This document shows positions 42,922-51,179 of a DNA stretch of 64,000 nt, piece after piece. The stretch is from Nitrospira defluvii (GTDB taxonomy: Bacteria > Nitrospirota > Nitrospiria > Nitrospirales > Nitrospiraceae). Location: assembly GCA_000196815.1 (NCBI GenBank), contig FP929003.1, forward strand, positions 62,001 through 126,000. The letters are read 5' to 3'. How positions within the stretch are numbered: position 1 is the stretch's first letter; every line of letters starts with the position of its first letter. A program made the position numbers and the translations under genes. The notes under the pieces were generated by a model. That model did no database searches. It saw nothing but the letters and a program-made list of their open reading frames with translations, and was not told the origin of the DNA.

Positions 42922-43554
42922 TCATTCGTTCCCAAATAGGTCCAAGGTCGGGCGGTCGCTGTCGTCGCCCGCGCGTTGACGCCGCGCCTTGGGTTGCAGC
43001 AGTTCGCTTTGTGCGACGTCGCCTAGCGCGTGGCGCAACGCCAACCGCCAACCTTTGTCACTGTCGTTGATGCCGCCTGTGCTCATGGCCGTCATGCCAA
43101 AGAGCCACCAGCGCTCTTCGGGGCGCAGCGCCAGCCAATTCCTCACGGCGACCGGCACTTTCTCAATCTCCATGTGTTCCACGGCCCACGCGAGGACACA
43201 GAGCTCCTTGCCCAACAGTCTGTCCACTGGGTTGTCGCCGACTTTCCAGGCGCTAGGCTTGAGCCCGTGCCCATTGAGCCGGGCATTGAATGCGCGCTGA
43301 ACTTCTGAGCGGATGGCCGTCCAGCGTGGTCGATCCAGCAACACGCGGTCGATAACCGCGTGCTCATCGGCGGTGGCTTGCATGCCGAGGTACTCACTTA
43401 TCTGCACGCGCCCGGTGTTGCTCCGAGGAATGATGACCTTGAAGTGATGCGGGTCCGAGGTGGCAGGCACGCCAAAGCCCAGCGTAGGGTGCAGACTCTT
43501 CTGCCCGACCGCTTTGCTTTTTGCCGCGCTGCTTGCCGCCTTGGATTTAGTCAT
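42922..43554 (-). CDS. DUF3780 protein (defence operon)
   Basis: 210 residues, starting at ATG 43554 with AGGAG upstream; the longer frame to 43659 would overlap the DUF499 gene. Lys/Ala-rich beginning, then TLGFGVPATSDPHHFKVIIPRS, EHMEIEKVPVAVRNWLALRPEERWWLFGMTAM, and a charged end. The family is known only by its place next to DUF499 and DUF1156 genes; no catalytic residues can be named. Likely an accessory or bridging subunit. Confidence 0.8.
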   Translation of the reverse strand: MTKSKAASSAAKSKAVGQKSLHPTLGFGVPATSDPHHFKVIIPRSNTGRVQISEYLGMQATADEHAVIDRVLLDRPRWTAIRSEVQRAFNARLNGHGLKPSAWKVGDNPVDRLLGKELCVLAWAVEHMEIEKVPVAVRNWLALRPEERWWLFGMTAMSTGGINDSDKGWRLALRHALGDVAQSELLQPKARRQRAGDDSDRPTLDLFGNE

Positions 43555-43558
43555 CTCT

Positions 43559-46500
43559 TTAGTTCTCCTGAATAACGTCGCCGGGCTTGAGCTCAATGCC
43601 CACCAGCTTGGCGAACTCTTTGGCAGCAAATCCGGTATCGAACTGGATGCCATCGGCAATGGTGATGGCGACCGGCGCTTGGTCTTCGTTCAACACCTGA
43701 CGAAGGCTGTTCACCACACCCTCAATCATTGCTGCGGTTACTTCTCGCTCTTGAAAGCGAATGGTCACAGTGTTTTCACCCTCGCCAATCTCAATGCGGA
43801 CACCCTTAAAGCGAGTGCCCGGCTGATCACGGAAGCGGTTGATGACGCCATAGACACGGTCAGTGGTGTCGAGCGCGACTCGCTTGGATTGCAGCTTGGC
43901 TGGCTTGGTGTCAACAATCTGAACCGTCTTGTCGCCACTTGCAGGAACCTGAAAGTCCGCTGTCTTGTTGGCTTCACCAGCGCGTGCATAGACCAAGAGG
44001 CGTACCGCTTGAGGCCCGATCTCGAACGGCCCCTCGTAGGGCGTGCCGTCCTTGGGATTGGAACCATCCAGCGTGTAGAACAGATCTGCCTTGGGCGTGC
44101 TCGCCAGGGTGATGCGCCGCTTGTCAGCGGCTGGATCAACCTGGTGGCGAATCTTGAGATCGGCAGTCCACCGAACAGGCGCACCGGTTTCGTACTGGCC
44201 GGTCTGATCTTTAGCCAGGAAGTAGAGCGTGCCTTCTCCGGTCGTGAAGCTATCGAGATCGTCCACCGCTTTCCCGGTAACCAGTTCCTCTGGCCGGGTT
44301 GCATAAACGACCATTGGGCTTTCGCCTGCGTGCCGAGGGGTGAGACTCAAGATGGTCTCGCCGGTGTCGGGATGGCTACCGACCACGGAGACGTTGACAG
44401 TGGTCTTGTCTTTGGGGAACGGTCCTTTTTCGACATACCCATCCTCACCCAATCGCCAGCGACCCTGCTTCAGTGCCTCCGTCTTGAGGGTGTCCATACC
44501 GCCGCTACCGGGCATCCAGGGCCAAACGGGATTGCTCTTGGCACGGCTGACGACGTCCTTCCACGGGGTGCGCCGGTTGTCCTTACCTGATGGCCAGAGG
44601 TATTCCTCAGCCATCGCAAAGTATTCATTAAAGTTCTCGGCGAGATCGGCTGCGAGTTTGTAGTTGGCGCGCGGACTGGCGAGCAGGGATTCGATCTGAG
44701 CCTCAGCGGATTGATCTCCTTTACCCAGCTTCAACCCGTTGTCGATGGTGACTGGCGCGAGAAACTCGCGCCCATCCAGATCATCAACACTGGGGAAGTA
44801 GACGCGGTTGTATGCTGCCGACAGGGCTTTCTCGAAGCGATCTTCGGCTTCTTCCATTCGGTCGCGTGCTTCCTCAAAAAGCGTGTCGCCAGCCTTCAGC
44901 CGTTTATGAATCTGCTCAATGGCATAGAGCTCCCGCAGGCGATCCTCGACCGCATCAGCCATATGACTGTCCTGGCCTGTAAGCACAAGCAGGTTGTTCT
45001 TCTCCTGCTGGTAGTCGAAGAAGTTCTGCAGTTCGCTCGGTGGCACCTTGCCGTCTGGCTTGATGACAATTAGCGTTCGCGGCCCGGTGAGCTTCAGCTC
45101 GTCTAGCTTTGGCAGTACCTGCACATCCTGATAGGCGTTGCGCCGCTCGGGCTGCAGGATGCCAGTCAGTCGGTTAATGAGCGCCTGGTCAACCTTGGGC
45201 TGCGGTACTTCCTTGGCGTTGCGTTCGATTTGGCGCGAGAGGTTTTCGGTTTCCTTGATGAAGAAACGCTGATCCTCGCGGTGGAGATACCACGCGTGCT
45301 CACGGAGTCGTTGCAGCGCCTGGAGAAATTCATCCGCCTTGCGGTTGGGCGCGGCCAAGAACTCGATGATCTCGCTGTCGGACAAGCCAATTCGCCCACC
45401 GACTGCGCGAGACAAGGACGATGCCAATAGCAGCGTCATCACTTGCTGGGCGGCATCGCCGTCCAGTTCGTCATCGATGGTTTCCGCGATGGCATTACCG
45501 TTGTCAGCGATGTCGCGGGTAAGAGCTGGCATCAGCTTTGGCGCGATGCGTTCGATCTCGTCTTTGACTTGATCGTCATTGAGTGCCAAATGCTGGGTGC
45601 CGATGAGGAATACGTCGTCTGCCTCCCGTTCCGCAACACTTTTCAATAAGCGGGCGGTGAACTGCATCAAGCCACGGGTCTGGCGGAAGCCTTCGTTCTC
45701 TTTGAACAGGGCGACCAGATGCTTGAATGAGGGATGGAACGGATAGGTCTCGCGAACTTGCTCGGCAATCTGTTCCAGGCTGGCGGCGACAATGTAGCCC
45801 CCATCTTCGGCCTTCTTGATCTGCTGGGCGTATTCGTCGGCGATGTCGGCGATGACGCGCTCGTCGGGAAGTTCGTCAATCAGTCGCTTCTTGAGGATCT
45901 CGTAGATCTCATTACCGGCCAATTGCACCGGCGTGATCGTCATTGCCTGGCGGCGGGTCTCCTGCTGCAGATTGGAAATGGCATCCCCGAGGGCCTTGGT
46001 CTGCGCTTTGTAGCTGCCGGAGAGGTTGGCGACGACGATGGCACAGTTGGGCAGCTCAAGCGCTGCACTCATCAAGCTGCTGAGACTGTAAACCACCATG
46101 TTGGCGAGCGTGCCCTGACCAAACACCTGGGTGCTGGCGTTGTCGAGGTAGGGGGGCAACTCGTCGAGCAAGATCAGTGTGGGCTTGTCCCCAATGATTT
46201 CTTTCCACTGACGTTGGTCGACCGCTTTGGGACCATTGACCCAGTAGGGCTTGATGGCCTCGGCTTCGCCTAGCTGCGTCGCGATTTCGCCCCAGATGTA
46301 GTTGTCGGGGTTGTTGCGACCGTTGAAAGCGGCGATGCGGGCCTGACCGAAATCCACGCGATCACTCAAGTCAGTGGCAAGGACTTCCGGACGCAGATGA
46401 GGATGCCGCGCCAGCAGACCAAGTGCGATCATCATGTGCGTCTTACCGCCACCCATTGCTTGGGTCAGTTCGAAGACGGCCTGATCAGACTTACCGGACA

Positions 46501-46681
46501 GGCGCAGTAGGCCTTCGCGGAAGAGTTGCTCCATGCCGTGCGTGACGAAGTTGCGCGAGAAGAACTCTCGACCGTCACCCGCGTCATGAATCAGATCGGC
46601 CAGGTTCTCGATGCCCTGACTCATCCGGTAGTCTTGAATGACCGGATTGAACCGGCAGGCCTGCTTAACCGTCTTGATCAT
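43559..46681 (-). CDS. DUF499 P-loop ATPase (defence operon)
   Basis: 1040 residues from ATG 46681 (MIKTVKQACRFNPVIQDYRM). Walker A MGGGKTHMMIALG near residue 72 and Walker B LILLDELPPYL near 165. The C-terminal half contains a domain with LFYTLDGSNPKDGTPYEGPFEIG, like a chitobiase/HYR-type beta module. The protein is comparable in size and role to BrxC/PglY ATPases. ATGA overlap with the upstream RHH gene; the long frame above 46681 is not used. It likely couples sensing to methylase/helicase action. Confidence 0.85.
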   Translation of the reverse strand: MIKTVKQACRFNPVIQDYRMSQGIENLADLIHDAGDGREFFSRNFVTHGMEQLFREGLLRLSGKSDQAVFELTQAMGGGKTHMMIALGLLARHPHLRPEVLATDLSDRVDFGQARIAAFNGRNNPDNYIWGEIATQLGEAEAIKPYWVNGPKAVDQRQWKEIIGDKPTLILLDELPPYLDNASTQVFGQGTLANMVVYSLSSLMSAALELPNCAIVVANLSGSYKAQTKALGDAISNLQQETRRQAMTITPVQLAGNEIYEILKKRLIDELPDERVIADIADEYAQQIKKAEDGGYIVAASLEQIAEQVRETYPFHPSFKHLVALFKENEGFRQTRGLMQFTARLLKSVAEREADDVFLIGTQHLALNDDQVKDEIERIAPKLMPALTRDIADNGNAIAETIDDELDGDAAQQVMTLLLASSLSRAVGGRIGLSDSEIIEFLAAPNRKADEFLQALQRLREHAWYLHREDQRFFIKETENLSRQIERNAKEVPQPKVDQALINRLTGILQPERRNAYQDVQVLPKLDELKLTGPRTLIVIKPDGKVPPSELQNFFDYQQEKNNLLVLTGQDSHMADAVEDRLRELYAIEQIHKRLKAGDTLFEEARDRMEEAEDRFEKALSAAYNRVYFPSVDDLDGREFLAPVTIDNGLKLGKGDQSAEAQIESLLASPRANYKLAADLAENFNEYFAMAEEYLWPSGKDNRRTPWKDVVSRAKSNPVWPWMPGSGGMDTLKTEALKQGRWRLGEDGYVEKGPFPKDKTTVNVSVVGSHPDTGETILSLTPRHAGESPMVVYATRPEELVTGKAVDDLDSFTTGEGTLYFLAKDQTGQYETGAPVRWTADLKIRHQVDPAADKRRITLASTPKADLFYTLDGSNPKDGTPYEGPFEIGPQAVRLLVYARAGEANKTADFQVPASGDKTVQIVDTKPAKLQSKRVALDTTDRVYGVINRFRDQPGTRFKGVRIEIGEGENTVTIRFQEREVTAAMIEGVVNSLRQVLNEDQAPVAITIADGIQFDTGFAAKEFAKLVGIELKPGDVIQEN

Positions 46682-46872
46682 GAACGCTCTCCACTCTTGT
46701 TCTCGGTTTCGGAGTCGGGGATGGCAATGCCTCGCTGCTCGCAGTAGCCACGAATCAAGACCTCGATCATGTTCGCGATGGAGCGATGCTCCGCGTGAGC
46801 TGCGACGCGCAATGCCTCCTTCAAGCTCGGATCGATCCGAAAGGTCAGCGTGGCGGTTTTGCTGTTGGCCAT
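46678..46872 (-). CDS. Ribbon-helix-helix (Arc/CopG-like) regulator
   Basis: 64 residues from ATG 46872. KTATLTFRIDPSLKEALRVAAHAEHRSIANMIEVLIRGYCEQRG is a clear ribbon-helix-helix: one strand, then two helices. AGGAG precedes the ATG. It overlaps the DUF499 start by 4 bases, so it leads the operon and probably represses it by binding the phased repeats at 46889-46915. Confidence 0.8.
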   Translation of the reverse strand: MANSKTATLTFRIDPSLKEALRVAAHAEHRSIANMIEVLIRGYCEQRGIAIPDSETENKSGERS

Positions 46873-46888
46873 AGCCTCTCCTGACTCC

Positions 46889-46915
46889 ACTGCAAATGTA
46901 CTGCATTCTACAGCA
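46889..46915 (-). promoter_or_regulatory. Candidate operator of the defence operon (phased hexamer repeats)
   Basis: On the plus strand, ACTGCA at 46889 and 46900 and ACAGCA at 46910, spaced 11 and 10 bases, one helical turn apart. They lie 17 bases upstream of the RHH start. Ribbon-helix-helix dimers typically bind such tandem short repeats, so autoregulation is likely. Confidence 0.55.
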
Positions 46916-47124
46916 TTGCTCATCCTCCAACAAGAAGTCGGCGTCTGCCGTCAATCGTGCGGGGGTTGGTCGGGCAGGAGCGAAGAACTGCGACGTGGCA
47001 CCCCTGGCTTGGCGAAAAAGCTGCGCGCCAACGCCAACCTTCTTGGAGGGGTGGCTTGAGGCGAGTGGAACCATGAGGAATGCCATTCAGGAGTCGTGGA
47101 CCGTAAGGGTGCAGGGACTCCATG

Positions 47125-47150
47125 AACGCGCTGTTTAACCAAGAAGCCAA
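47125..47150 (-). promoter_or_regulatory. Copy 4 of the shared upstream motif, in the defence island
   Basis: TTGGCTT-N7-AAACAGCGCGTT on the minus strand, with the same spacing as the three phage copies at 12.5-13.4 kb. It lies about 250 bases upstream of the RHH gene. The intervening stretch 46920-47124 has one short, unconvincing reading frame. Confidence 0.5.
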
Positions 47151-47264
47151 GTGCCGGATGTGCGATTCGGCCAAATCGTTGAATCCACGCCCTCAAGGCC
47201 AAGGCGTTACCATCTGGCTCGGCAAACGGACGCGGGTTCGGTTCCGTGTTCCGCCACCAAACAA

Positions 47265-47450
47265 AGCTCGCTCGACCCGGAGCCAATGATGATGGTTCCG
47301 GGCGACGGGATAAACTCCTTCTAGAGTATCTCTCTTTTTCGTGCGACCCCGCGCCTTCAATGGGCGCGGGGTACGTTACGTAAGTGAGCCTTCTTCCCCA
47401 GCTCGCTCGACCCAGAGACAGTACGAATGGTTCGGGGCGATGGGGTGAAC
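47265..47450 (+). repeat. 51-base imperfect direct repeat flanking a GC hairpin
   Basis: 47265-47315 and 47400-47450 align without gaps at 40 of 51 positions; both begin AGCTCGCTCGACCC. Between them lies a perfect 10-base stem ACCCCGCGCC / GGCGCGGGGT (47346-47372, loop TTCAATG). This is in the 680-base gap between the defence operon and the toxin-antitoxin pair (46873-47580), where I see no gene. Structure and repeat suggest a regulatory RNA, att-like site or remnant of a mobile element. Confidence 0.5.
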
Positions 47451-47540
47451 CACCTCAAGTCGCTCCATTCTTTTCATAGTATCCAGTCCGGCACGAACGG
47501 CAAGCCATTCTGCGGCCATCTGTAGCATTAAGACTAAAAA

Positions 47541-47558
47541 AAGACTATATTAAGTCTT
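47541..47558 (+). promoter_or_regulatory. Candidate promoter/operator of the toxin-antitoxin operon
   Basis: AAGACT (47541-47546) and AGTCTT (47553-47558) form an inverted repeat around TATATT, a good -10-like hexamer, 23 bases before the antitoxin ATG. An extra AAGACT lies at 47530-47535. Phd-type antitoxins usually bind such palindromes to repress their own operon. Confidence 0.55.
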
Positions 47559-47580
47559 GCAGGATCAAGGGAGTAAGACC

Positions 47581-47868
47581 ATGCGCTATTCGTCTCAAGT
47601 CAAACCCATCAGTTATCTGAAGGCGAACGCCGCCGAAGTGCTGACGCGGTTGTCCGAGCAACGTGAGCCCTTGGTCATCACGCAGAACGGCGAAGCCAAG
47701 GCTGTGCTGCAGGACGTGGCGTCGTTCGAAGAAACTCAAGAGACCCTGGCGCTGCTCAAGATCTTGGCGCTTGGCAACCAGGATGTAGAAGCCGGTCGAG
47801 TCAAGCCGGTGGCCGACGTGGTGAACCGCCTGCGGGCCAAGCGGGTGGATGCCGGCCGTGATGCGTGA
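47581..47868 (+). CDS. Phd/YefM-family antitoxin
   Basis: 95 residues from ATG 47581 (AAGGGAG upstream). YSSQVKPISYLKANAAEVLTRLSEQREPLVITQNGEAKAVLQDV is the Phd/YefM DNA-binding and toxin-binding pattern. Its TGA and the toxin ATG share one base (TGATG), the coupled arrangement of such pairs. It neutralises the ParE-like toxin and represses the operon. Confidence 0.88.
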   Translation: MRYSSQVKPISYLKANAAEVLTRLSEQREPLVITQNGEAKAVLQDVASFEETQETLALLKILALGNQDVEAGRVKPVADVVNRLRAKRVDAGRDA

Positions 47869-48209
47869 TGGTGACGAAACCGAAACGCTACGAAGTCCTG
47901 CTCACCCGGAGCGCTGAACAAGATCTGGAATCCATTCACAACTACATCGCGGAATTCGACTCCCTGGCACACGCCAACGGCCTTCTTGATCAGCTGATGC
48001 GGGTCGTAGAAGGTCTGGCCCGGTTTCCAGAGCGTGGCAGTTATCCAAAAGAACTTGCGGCTCTGGGCATCGAGGAATACCGCCAGACTGTGTTCAAGCC
48101 CTACCGGGTGATCTACCGCGTCATGGGCAGGCAAGTCGTCATCTATCTCATCATCGATGGACGGCGGGATATGCAGTCCCTGCTGGCCCGACGATTGCTC
48201 GGTGCTTGA
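47868..48209 (+). CDS. RelE/ParE-family toxin
   Basis: 113 residues. YEVLLTRSAEQDLESIHNYIAEFDS, then LARFPERGSYPKELAALGIEEYRQTVFKPYRVIYRVMGRQVVIYLIIDGRRDMQSLL, is the ParE fold: central strands with conserved Arg/Tyr and a C-terminal DxRRDM block. ParE toxins poison gyrase; RelE relatives cut mRNA. ParE is favoured by the missing RelE catalytic set, but this is uncertain. It stabilises the island or acts in abortive defence. Confidence 0.85.
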   Translation: MVTKPKRYEVLLTRSAEQDLESIHNYIAEFDSLAHANGLLDQLMRVVEGLARFPERGSYPKELAALGIEEYRQTVFKPYRVIYRVMGRQVVIYLIIDGRRDMQSLLARRLLGA

Positions 48210-48761
48210 CAGGCAGCAATCCGTTCCAATTTTCATAAGTTTGGGGGCAGTGGTCTCACGGTCAACCACTCTCCATCAAATCGCCGGGCCCGGATGTGCT
48301 CCAGGCCATTTTTCCCCCGGCACTCCCCGCCAGAGTCCAGGTACAAGCCGCACATTCTCCTACAGGCTGTAGTCAGCGGAAAGTCGCGCCTTCTGTGACC
48401 CTAGTTGCGGAACTGTCGCTCTGGTAGACTGGCGCCGGTTTGAGTCAGGCCTAGGAAAACGAACCTGACCTCGGGAGGCTGTATTTGAGCCTGGAAGGAC
48501 CACACTGCATTTTCTAACTTGGCTCAAAACGCGGCCTATCGAGAGTGCTTGAGCCCAGCCAATATACCAAACGGTCAGATTTTTGGCCTAAGCCGTTGTC
48601 AGGACAATGGTTTCTGTTTGGCTCAGCGTCGAGGTGTGAACCAAGAGGATGAGCCAAAACGCTCAGAGGATATGAATGCGCTCTCCACGGCAGCAGGCCG
48701 AGGTGAGAGGAGGTACGTCGGGATGTGTCTGTATTTCCGATCCAGAGTGGTGAGCAGGTAA
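48210..48761 (+). promoter_or_regulatory. 552-base gap upstream of hsdR with TTGGCTCA repeats
   Basis: No convincing gene. TTGGCTCA occurs at 48519-48526 and 48618-48625, each preceded by TTTCT, and its inverse TGAGCCAA at 48650-48657; a related TTGAGCC is at 48549. The copies lie upstream of hsdR and could bind a regulator that delays restriction. A clear -35/-10 pair is not obvious. Confidence 0.4.
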
Positions 48762-51179
48762 ATGAGCATGAATGAGGCGGACACCCGCTACCACCTCATC
48801 GATCCCGTCTTGCGCGAGAAGGGCTACGTAAGCCGCGAGTGCATCACGCTGGAGACTGTGCTCACTCCAGCACCGGTTGAACCGAGCGGCCCCAAGGGTC
48901 GCAGGCGTAGGGGGCCTGGGCGTACCGACTATCTCCTGTGCGTCCAGGTAGGCGATATGCCGAAGGCTCTGCCCGTAGCCGTGCTCGAGGCCAAGAAGGA
49001 AACCGACGATCCGCTCAAGGGTATGCAGCAAGCGCGCGGGTATGCCGACACGCTGCGCTTCAACGTAAAGTACGTCTTTGCCACCAACGGCCACAGGTAT
49101 GGTGAGTATGACCGCTTCACGAAATTGATCAACGGTCCATTTCAGTTCAGCGATTTTCCCGCGCATCCGGATCTCACGGCACGGTACGCCAAAGACAGTG
49201 GCATCGACCTGACCAGACCCGAAGCCACCATGCTGTTCCAGGCCGACAGTCCGGCATGGTCGCAGAGTCGCTACTATCAGGACGCAGCCATCCGTGCGGC
49301 ATTCGCGAAACTTCTGCGCGATGGACAGTCCGGCAAGCCCCCGCGCGTGCTGCTCACGCTCGCCACAGGGGCCGGCAAGACGATCATTGCTACCAACCTG
49401 TTGTGGCGCCTCGCGCAGGCCGGGCAGCTACCTAAGCCCGCCCTGTTCTTATGCGATCGAGATGAGCTGCGCACCCAGGCCTACAACAAGCTCAGCGCGG
49501 CATTCGGAGCCAATGCTCGTATCGTCGAAACGGAGGGGGGCCAGAACGCGGCCAGGAACGCCCGCATCCATATCGCTACCTACCAAACTCTGGGCTTGGA
49601 CGACGGCAATCCGACGGACGGTGGTTTCGCCAGCTTCCTCACCGAACATTACGGTCAGGATGCCTTCAGCGTCATCATCATCGACGAATGCCACCGCTCG
49701 GCCTGGGGGCGCTGGTCGGAAGTGCTGCGGCGCAATCCCAATGCCATCCACATCGGCCTGACGGCCACCCCGCGCAAACTGGAGGAGTCAGACAAGGCCA
49801 GCAAGGAAGACCAGGAGATCACCGCCAACAACCGCCAGTACTTTGGCGAGCCGGTCTATGAATACACGTTGATTCAGGCTCAGGAAGACGGCTACCTGGC
49901 TGCCTGCGAAATCGTCAAGCGGAAGGCCAGTATCGACAGCGCCGCGTTCACGAAGGAAGAAGTGCTTAAAGCCGGGGCCAAGAACATCAAGACCGGCAAG
50001 CCGCTCACCGAAGCCGATCTGACCAAGGATGAATACACAGGCAAGGATTTCGACGATGAACTCTTCATCGAGCTGCGAACCCCCAAAATGTGCGCAGACC
50101 TATTCACACTGTTGTGCGAGAACGGCGGGCCGGAACAAAAGGTCATCATCTTCTGCACCCGCGAGATCCATGCCGACCGCGTGGCGCAGCACATGAACAA
50201 TTTCTATGTGCGCTGGTGTCGGGAGAACGGGAAGGAGCTCAAGGACCATTACGCCTTCAAGTGTATGGGTGGGGCCAACAACGGAGCCGACCTCATCGAA
50301 CCGATGCGCGGATCGAGTGAGCGCGCCTTCATCGCCTGTACCGTGGATTTGCTGGAAGCCGGGGTAGACATCGAGCGTCTGAATGCCGTGGTGTTCTTTC
50401 GCTATCTGCAGTCGCCCATCAAGTTCTACCAGATGGTCGGACGCGGCACGCGCATCCACGAGGAAACGCAGAAGTACAAGTTTTGGCTCTACGACTACAC
50501 CGATGTCACCAGCCTGTTCGGCACGGAGTTGATTTCCAAGCCGCCGCGACCTGGGGGCGGGGGCAAGGGTGGCGGTGAAGGGCCTGGTGGCGGCGGCGGA
50601 GACGACGGCCCAGCCGTGGGAGAGATCGGCGGACAGCGCGTTATCGTATACCCGCAGGGCCGGTTCATTCTCACCTGCCGCGAGGGCCGCGACCTGCCAA
50701 TTCCCGTGGACGAATATCGTCGCGAGATGATCCAGCGCGTCTTGTCGGAAGCGCATAACCTTGACGAATTCCGTCAGCTCTGGATCGAGGCACAGAAGCG
50801 CCGCAGCCTCATCGACCACCTGCTGGGCGACAACTTCAGCCCGGATGTCATCCGGGAAATCGACCAGATGACCGACTTCGACCTCTACGACTTTTTCGGC
50901 CACCACGGCTACCACGCCCGAGCATTGAAGCGCCCGGAACGTGGCGCGCTGTACATCAGCGGCAACCAACCTTGGTTTGCCGACATGGACCCTCAAGCCG
51001 GCACCGTACTCAAGGGGTTGGGACACCAGTTCGCAGCAGGCGGCACAGATGCGTTGGAAACCCCGGCACTGTGGGAAGTACCCGAAATCAGGCTAGCCGG
51101 CGGACTCGATGTGCTGCGCGCGCTCGGCAGACCGACGGACGTCATGCGCGAGGCGAAGGGAAGGTTGTTCGGGGTATGA
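48762..51179 (+). CDS. hsdR: Type I restriction enzyme, R subunit
   Basis: 805 residues. The N-terminal nuclease domain (DYLLCVQVGDMPKALPVAVLEAKKE, PD-ExK-like EAKK) is followed by a SF2 helicase: Walker A ATGAGKTII near 207, DECH box IIIDECHRSAWGR near 306, and QMVGRGTR near 562. A Gly-rich linker (about 600-620) leads to an EcoEI-type C-terminal domain. It translocates and cuts unmodified DNA. Two starts are possible (48762 or 48768); ribosome sites are weak. ATGA overlap with hsdS. Confidence 0.92.
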   Translation: MSMNEADTRYHLIDPVLREKGYVSRECITLETVLTPAPVEPSGPKGRRRRGPGRTDYLLCVQVGDMPKALPVAVLEAKKETDDPLKGMQQARGYADTLRFNVKYVFATNGHRYGEYDRFTKLINGPFQFSDFPAHPDLTARYAKDSGIDLTRPEATMLFQADSPAWSQSRYYQDAAIRAAFAKLLRDGQSGKPPRVLLTLATGAGKTIIATNLLWRLAQAGQLPKPALFLCDRDELRTQAYNKLSAAFGANARIVETEGGQNAARNARIHIATYQTLGLDDGNPTDGGFASFLTEHYGQDAFSVIIIDECHRSAWGRWSEVLRRNPNAIHIGLTATPRKLEESDKASKEDQEITANNRQYFGEPVYEYTLIQAQEDGYLAACEIVKRKASIDSAAFTKEEVLKAGAKNIKTGKPLTEADLTKDEYTGKDFDDELFIELRTPKMCADLFTLLCENGGPEQKVIIFCTREIHADRVAQHMNNFYVRWCRENGKELKDHYAFKCMGGANNGADLIEPMRGSSERAFIACTVDLLEAGVDIERLNAVVFFRYLQSPIKFYQMVGRGTRIHEETQKYKFWLYDYTDVTSLFGTELISKPPRPGGGGKGGGEGPGGGGGDDGPAVGEIGGQRVIVYPQGRFILTCREGRDLPIPVDEYRREMIQRVLSEAHNLDEFRQLWIEAQKRRSLIDHLLGDNFSPDVIREIDQMTDFDLYDFFGHHGYHARALKRPERGALYISGNQPWFADMDPQAGTVLKGLGHQFAAGGTDALETPALWEVPEIRLAGGLDVLRALGRPTDVMREAKGRLFGV

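Noticed and set aside
46682-47086. Possible N-terminal extension of the DUF499 protein
   Set aside because: The RHH gene with its own ribosome site and the ATGA overlap point to the start at 46681.
46920-47174. 84-codon minus-strand frame near copy 4 of the shared motif
   Set aside because: Low-confidence composition, no ribosome site, and its start lies over the regulatory motif; kept as non-coding.
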